Below are positions 60,039 through 64,000 of a stretch of DNA of 64,000 nucleotides, piece by piece. The position numbers were made by a program, and so were the translations under genes. The DNA is taken from NCBI RefSeq assembly GCF_024169515.1, contig NZ_JAMKCQ010000001.1, positions 1,054,001-1,118,000 of the forward strand, written 5' to 3'. Source of the DNA: Erwinia aphidicola (lineage in GTDB: Bacteria > Pseudomonadota > Gammaproteobacteria > Enterobacterales > Enterobacteriaceae). Position 1 is the first letter of the stretch. Each line of letters starts with the position of its first letter. Below the pieces are notes generated by a model. The model ran no database searches and was not told the origin of the DNA. It saw only the letters and a list, made by a program, of their open reading frames with translations.

Positions 60039-61541
60039 ATGACCGAGCCGCTGCTGATTGCCCAGACCACCGAACACCAACTGCACCTGCTGCCCTCTAT
60101 GGCCAACCGTCACGGGCTGATCACCGGGGCGACCGGCACCGGAAAAACCGTCACGCTGCAAAAGCTGGCGGAGAGCTTCTCCAACATCGGCGTGCCGGTG
60201 TTTATGGCCGATGTAAAGGGTGACCTGACCGGCATTGCCAAAGCAGGTGCGGAGTCGGAAAAGCTCAGCGCCAGGCTGGCAAAAATCGGCGTCAGCGGCT
60301 GGACGCCGCAGAGCAACCCGGTGGTGCTGTGGGATATTTTCGGCGAGCGCGGCCACCCGGTGCGCGCCACGGTGTCCGACCTTGGCCCGCTGCTGCTGGC
60401 GCGCCTGCTAAACCTTAATGAGGTGCAGAGCGGCGTGCTGACCATCATCTTCCGCGTGGCCGATGACCAGGGGATGCTGCTGCTCGACTTTAAAGATCTG
60501 CGCGCCATGACGCAGTATATCGGCGACAACGCCAAGGCGTTCCAGAGCCAGTACGGCAACATCAGCAGCGCGTCGGTCGGGGCGATCCAGCGCGGGCTGC
60601 TGGCGCTGGAGCAGCAGGGTGCCGAGTATTTCTTCGGCGAGCCAATGCTGGATATCAAAGACTGGATGCGCACCGATGCCGACGGCAAAGGGGTGATCAA
60701 CATCCTCGCCGCCGAGAAGCTGTACCAGATGCCGAAGCTGTACGCCACCAGCCTGCTGTGGCTGCTGTCGGAGCTGTACGAGCAGCTGCCGGAGGCGGGC
60801 GACCAGGAGAAACCCAAGCTGGTGTTCTTCTTCGACGAGGCGCACCTGCTGTTTGATGAAGCGCCCGCCGTTTTGCTGGATAAAATTGAGCAGGTGATCC
60901 GCCTGATCCGTTCCAAGGCGGTCGGGGTGTACTTCGTGTCGCAGAACCCGGCGGATATTCCCGATGCGGTGCTCGGCCAGCTGGGGAACCGCGTGCAGCA
61001 CGCGCTGCGCGCCTTTACGCCGAAGGATCAGAAAGCGGTGAAGGTCGCCGCACAGACCATGCGCGCCAATCCGGCGTTTGATACTGTCACAGCAATTCAG
61101 GAGCTGGGCACCGGCGAAGCGCTGATCTCCTTCCTGGATGAGAAAGGCAGCCCGTCGGTGGTGCAGCGCGCCTCGGTCATCGCCCCCGGTTCGCGCATGG
61201 GGCCGGTCACCGACGATGAGCGTAACGGGCTGATCAATCACTCGGCGCTGTCGGGCAAGTATGAAGAAGCGGTCGATCGTGAGTCGGCCTACGAGCTGCT
61301 GCAAAAAGGGGTGCAGGCAGCCACCGACAGCGCCAGCGCGCCGGCGGCGAAAGGCGATGCGGTGGCGGTCGATGACGGCATTCTCGGCGGGCTGAAGGAT
61401 ATCCTGTTTGGCAGCACCGGGCCGCGCGGCGGCAAGCGCGAAGGCGTGGTGCAGAGCGTGGCAAAAAGCGCCGCCCGGCAGATCACCAATCAAATCATTC
61501 GCGGAGTATTGGGCAGCATTATGGGCGGCCGCCGCAAGTAG
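60039..61541 (+). CDS. yjgR: DUF853/HerA-like ATPase YjgR
   Basis: 500 residues, the same length as E. coli YjgR. Walker [21 protein letters not shown] (about 27-46), then [16 protein letters not shown], Walker [17 protein letters not shown] (about 262-277) and the sensor [20 protein letters not shown] with [11 protein letters not shown]. HerA/FtsK-superfamily ATPases of this type are hexameric; the cellular role of YjgR is not established. A Ser/Ala-rich stretch separates the ATPase from a basic C-terminal tail. It sits upstream of yjiN and convergent with lptG. Confidence 0.92.
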   Translation: MTEPLLIAQTTEHQLHLLPSMANRHGLITGATGTGKTVTLQKLAESFSNIGVPVFMADVKGDLTGIAKAGAESEKLSARLAKIGVSGWTPQSNPVVLWDIFGERGHPVRATVSDLGPLLLARLLNLNEVQSGVLTIIFRVADDQGMLLLDFKDLRAMTQYIGDNAKAFQSQYGNISSASVGAIQRGLLALEQQGAEYFFGEPMLDIKDWMRTDADGKGVINILAAEKLYQMPKLYATSLLWLLSELYEQLPEAGDQEKPKLVFFFDEAHLLFDEAPAVLLDKIEQVIRLIRSKAVGVYFVSQNPADIPDAVLGQLGNRVQHALRAFTPKDQKAVKVAAQTMRANPAFDTVTAIQELGTGEALISFLDEKGSPSVVQRASVIAPGSRMGPVTDDERNGLINHSALSGKYEEAVDRESAYELLQKGVQAATDSASAPAAKGDAVAVDDGILGGLKDILFGSTGPRGGKREGVVQSVAKSAARQITNQIIRGVLGSIMGGRRK

Positions 61542-61548
61542 GGAGTTT

Positions 61549-62826
61549 ATGGATAAGGAACTGGAACTGCGGCAGGCCAGGCGCCTGCCGCTGATACTGC
61601 TGGGCGTGGCGGCGCTGCTGTTTATCGCCACGGTGGTCTGGCCGCTGTACTACCCGCCAAACCTATGGATAGCCGGACTTAAGGCGGTGTCGGAGGCGTC
61701 GATGGTTGGCGCGCTGGCCGACTGGTTTGCGGTCAGCGCGCTGTTTCGCCGCGTGCCGATCCCGCTGGTTGGCCGCCACACCGCGATCATTCCGCGCAAC
61801 AAGGACCGCATCGCTGATAACCTCGCGCTGTTCGTACAGGACAAATTCCTCAACACCGAGTCGCTGCTGGCGCTGATCCGCCGCCACGATCCGGCGCAGA
61901 TTATCGCCCGCTGGCTCAGCAGCGCTGAGAATACTGCCCGCCTCAGCGGCTATCTGCTGAAGATGGTGCGCGGCTTTCTCGACCTTGCCGATGACCAGCG
62001 TATTCAGGCATTCATGCGCCGCGCCATCCACAAGGCGATCGACAAAGTGGACCTCACGCAGTCGGCCGCGATGATCCTGGAAAGCCTGACCAAAAATAAC
62101 CGCCACCAGCAGCTGCTGGACGATGCGCTGGCGCAGGTATTGCAGCTGATCAACAAGCCCGGCACGCACGAGTTTATCGCCCAGCAGGTGGTGCGCTGGC
62201 TGAAGCGCGAACACCCGCTGAAGGAGAAGATGCTGCCGAGCGAGTGGCTGGGTGAGCAGAGCGCCGGCGTGGCGGCGAAAGCGGTGCAGTCGATCCTCAG
62301 CGAGATTGAAAATGATGAGTCGCACCAGCTGCGCCAGGGCTTTAACCGCGCGGTGCAGCGGCTGATTACCCGCCTGCGCACCGACGCGGAAATGGCAGAA
62401 AAAGCGGAGGAGATTAAAACCTGGCTCAAGCAAGACGAGGCGCTGAACGGCTATATCAGCCAGCTGTGGGGCGATCTCAGAGCCTGGCTGAAGGCCGATC
62501 TCGACCGTGAGGACTCACAGCTGCACGCCAAAGTGAGCGCCGCCGGGCAGTGGTTTGGCGAAACGCTGATGCAGGACAGCGCGCTGCGCAGCTCGCTTAA
62601 TCAGCATATGGAGGACGCCGCCAGCAGCGTGGCGCCGGAGTTCTCGGCGTTTCTCAGCCGCCATATCAGCGATACGGTAAAAAGCTGGGATGCTAAAGAT
62701 ATGTCACATCAGGTGGAGCTGAATATCGGCAGCGATCTGCAGCGCATCCGCATTAACGGCACGCTGGTCGGCGGGGTGATTGGTTTGATTTTGTATCTGC
62801 TGTCGCTGTTGCCGCTGGTGCTGTAA
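61549..62826 (+). CDS. yjiN: DUF445-family membrane protein YjiN
   Basis: 425 residues from the ATG with GGGAG upstream, eight bases after the yjgR stop, so the two are probably co-transcribed. Transmembrane helix at about 15-35, then the conserved [40 protein letters not shown], a long helical central region and a second C-terminal helix ([19 protein letters not shown]). This is the DUF445 layout of E. coli YjiN (426 residues as I recall). Function unknown. Confidence 0.9.
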   Translation: MDKELELRQARRLPLILLGVAALLFIATVVWPLYYPPNLWIAGLKAVSEASMVGALADWFAVSALFRRVPIPLVGRHTAIIPRNKDRIADNLALFVQDKFLNTESLLALIRRHDPAQIIARWLSSAENTARLSGYLLKMVRGFLDLADDQRIQAFMRRAIHKAIDKVDLTQSAAMILESLTKNNRHQQLLDDALAQVLQLINKPGTHEFIAQQVVRWLKREHPLKEKMLPSEWLGEQSAGVAAKAVQSILSEIENDESHQLRQGFNRAVQRLITRLRTDAEMAEKAEEIKTWLKQDEALNGYISQLWGDLRAWLKADLDREDSQLHAKVSAAGQWFGETLMQDSALRSSLNQHMEDAASSVAPEFSAFLSRHISDTVKSWDAKDMSHQVELNIGSDLQRIRINGTLVGGVIGLILYLLSLLPLVL

Positions 62827-62833
62827 GAAAAAA

Positions 62834-62944
62834 GGGCTGACCGAAAAAGAGGGTCAGCCCCTACAGGGGGTAGTGAACGGTGCGCCGTCATCAGGGGCGG
62901 CCTGTACCGATCTTGTAGGGGTCGACCGCTTTTCTGGTCGACCC
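62834..62944. repeat. Two dispersed palindromes between yjiN and lptG
   Basis: GGGCTGACC / GGTCAGCCC (62834-62860, followed by CCTAC) and TGTAGGGGTCGACC / GGTCGACCC (62915-62944), in opposite orientation to each other. They belong to the same family as the array at 15874. Between convergent genes they probably also serve as terminators. Confidence 0.75.
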
Positions 62945-62957
62945 GCAACCGCAACAA

Positions 62958-64000
62958 TTACCTGCGTTTCAACAGCATATATACGCTAATGGCGAAGAAC
63001 GCCGCGCTGGGCAGCAGCGCGCCGAGGATCGGCGGGATGTTATACACCAGGCTCAGCGGGCCGAAAATCTGGTCCAGCACGTAGAACAGGAAGCCAAAGC
63101 TGATCCCGGTCACCACGCGCATCCCCATCGACACGCTGCGCAGCGGTCCGAAGATAAACGACAGCGCCATCAGCATCATCACCGCCACCGACAGCGGCTG
63201 GAAGATTTTGCTCCACATATTCAGCTGATAGCGTCCGGACATCTGGCCGCTCTGCTTCAGATACTTCGAGTAGTTATACAGGCCGGTGATCGACAGCGCC
63301 GCCGGGTCCAGCGCCACCACGCCCAGCTTGTCCGGCGTCAGCGTGGTTTTCCACTCGCCGGTCAGCGTCTGGCTGCCTCTCACCTGCTGCGGGTCAGTCA
63401 GGTCTGATTCATCTACCTGCGCCAGCGCCCACGCTTTTTTATTCGCATCGTACTTGGCCGATGCCGCGTAGCGCACCGACTGCAGGCGGCGCTGCTGGTT
63501 AAAGCTGTAGATGCTGATGCCCGCCAGCTGGTTGTCGTCGCGAATACGTTCAATAAAGATAAAGTTATTCCCGTCCTTCGCCCACAGCCCGCTCTGCGTG
63601 GAGAGCAGCGAACCGCCCACCAGCTGCTGCGCACGGTAGTTACGCGCCATCTGCTCGCCCTGTGGGGCGACAAACTCACCAATCGCCATGGTCAGCAGCA
63701 CCAGCGGGATGGCGGTTTTCATCACCGAGGCGGCAATCTGCATACGGGTAAAGCCGGATGCCTGCATCACCACCAGCTCGCTGCGCTGAGCCAGCGTTCC
63801 GAGGCCCAGCAGCGCCCCCAGCAGCGCCGCCATCGGGAAGAAGATCTCGATATCTTTCGGCACGCTGAGGATGGTGTACAGCCCGGCGCCGAGCGCGGTG
63901 TAGTCGCCCTGCCCGGTTTTACGCAGCTGATCGACAAACTTAATGATGCCGGAGAGCGACACCAGCATAAACAGCGTCGCCATGATGGTATTGAAAATCG
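62958..64000 (-). CDS. lptG: LPS export permease LptG (5' end outside window)
   Basis: The visible 347 codons cover almost all of LptG (360 residues in E. coli); the first codons lie past base 64000. The frame continues upstream of the internal Met at 63983 with IFNTI, matching the E. coli N terminus. Conserved parts: TLFMLVSLSGIIKFVDQLRK, FFPMAALLGALLGLGTLAQR, SELVVMQASGFTRMQ, the periplasmic jellyroll and C-terminal helices with FGPLRSVSMGMRVVTGISFG. LptG with LptF and LptB extracts lipopolysaccharide from the inner membrane. lptF is expected just outside the window. Confidence 0.96.
   Translation of the reverse strand, partial: IFNTIMATLFMLVSLSGIIKFVDQLRKTGQGDYTALGAGLYTILSVPKDIEIFFPMAALLGALLGLGTLAQRSELVVMQASGFTRMQIAASVMKTAIPLVLLTMAIGEFVAPQGEQMARNYRAQQLVGGSLLSTQSGLWAKDGNNFIFIERIRDDNQLAGISIYSFNQQRRLQSVRYAASAKYDANKKAWALAQVDESDLTDPQQVRGSQTLTGEWKTTLTPDKLGVVALDPAALSITGLYNYSKYLKQSGQMSGRYQLNMWSKIFQPLSVAVMMLMALSFIFGPLRSVSMGMRVVTGISFGFLFYVLDQIFGPLSLVYNIPPILGALLPSAAFFAISVYMLLKRR

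Noticed and set aside
60408..61631. Long open frame (407 codons) opposite yjgR and yjiN
   Set aside because: Shadow of two recognised genes; the translation has no coherent motifs.

Overview
The window reads as a chromosomal segment of a Gram-negative enterobacterium. A leuX-type tRNA-Leu(CAA), opgB, ampH, yjjA, yjgR, yjiN and lptG all have close Escherichia coli counterparts, and lptG next to yjgR matches the E. coli order. Gene content and moderately high GC in the core suggest the Erwinia/Pantoea group, but that placement is an impression, not a computed result.

Layout. 1-15.9 kb is mostly core-like: a tartrate/D-malate dehydrogenase fragment, an Aer-type receptor, a LysR regulator divergent from a tautomerase, two paralogous porins, opgB, a long-form asparagine synthetase, ampH, two small HTH regulators, an NlpA/MetQ lipoprotein and a YecA-like protein. 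At 15.9-16.4 kb ten tandem copies of a 56-bp palindromic unit precede a SymE-like toxin gene with a LexA-like box. A pair of related small secreted proteins and an HNH endonuclease-methyltransferase pair follow. From about 19.74 kb base composition turns sharply AT-rich. This island carries a three-gene DUF262 / DUF3696-type ATPase / unknown operon that looks like phage defence, a type II restriction-modification pair, and decayed ImmA-like and hipBA remnants.

27.2-33.5 kb is a carbohydrate operon: aldolase, GlpP-like antiterminator, FGGY kinase, SDR, hydroxyacid dehydrogenase and a Gat-family PTS IIC. It is preceded by a leader with a strong intrinsic terminator, so control by antitermination is likely. 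33.5-37.4 kb holds small accessory genes ending at the tRNA-Leu. 38.9-46.2 kb is a chaperone-usher fimbrial operon followed by a LuxR-type regulator.

46.2-57.8 kb is the most remarkable part. A 65-residue peptide with a double-glycine leader and five cysteines (DUF4762-like) is followed by ten tightly packed, mostly overlapping genes: a DsbA-like oxidoreductase, an LpxL-like acyltransferase, a C39-peptidase ABC exporter, a MacA adaptor, MacB, a TolC-type outer-membrane lipoprotein, and a mini fatty-acid synthase (ketosynthase, MaoC-like dehydratase, ACP, ketoreductase). The simplest reading is a disulfide-containing, possibly fatty-acylated, exported peptide. No immunity gene is obvious. Next come a MarT/FidL-like membrane regulator pair and a FaeA/PapI-like regulator. 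The window ends in core genes (yjgR, yjiN, and lptG cut by the window edge).
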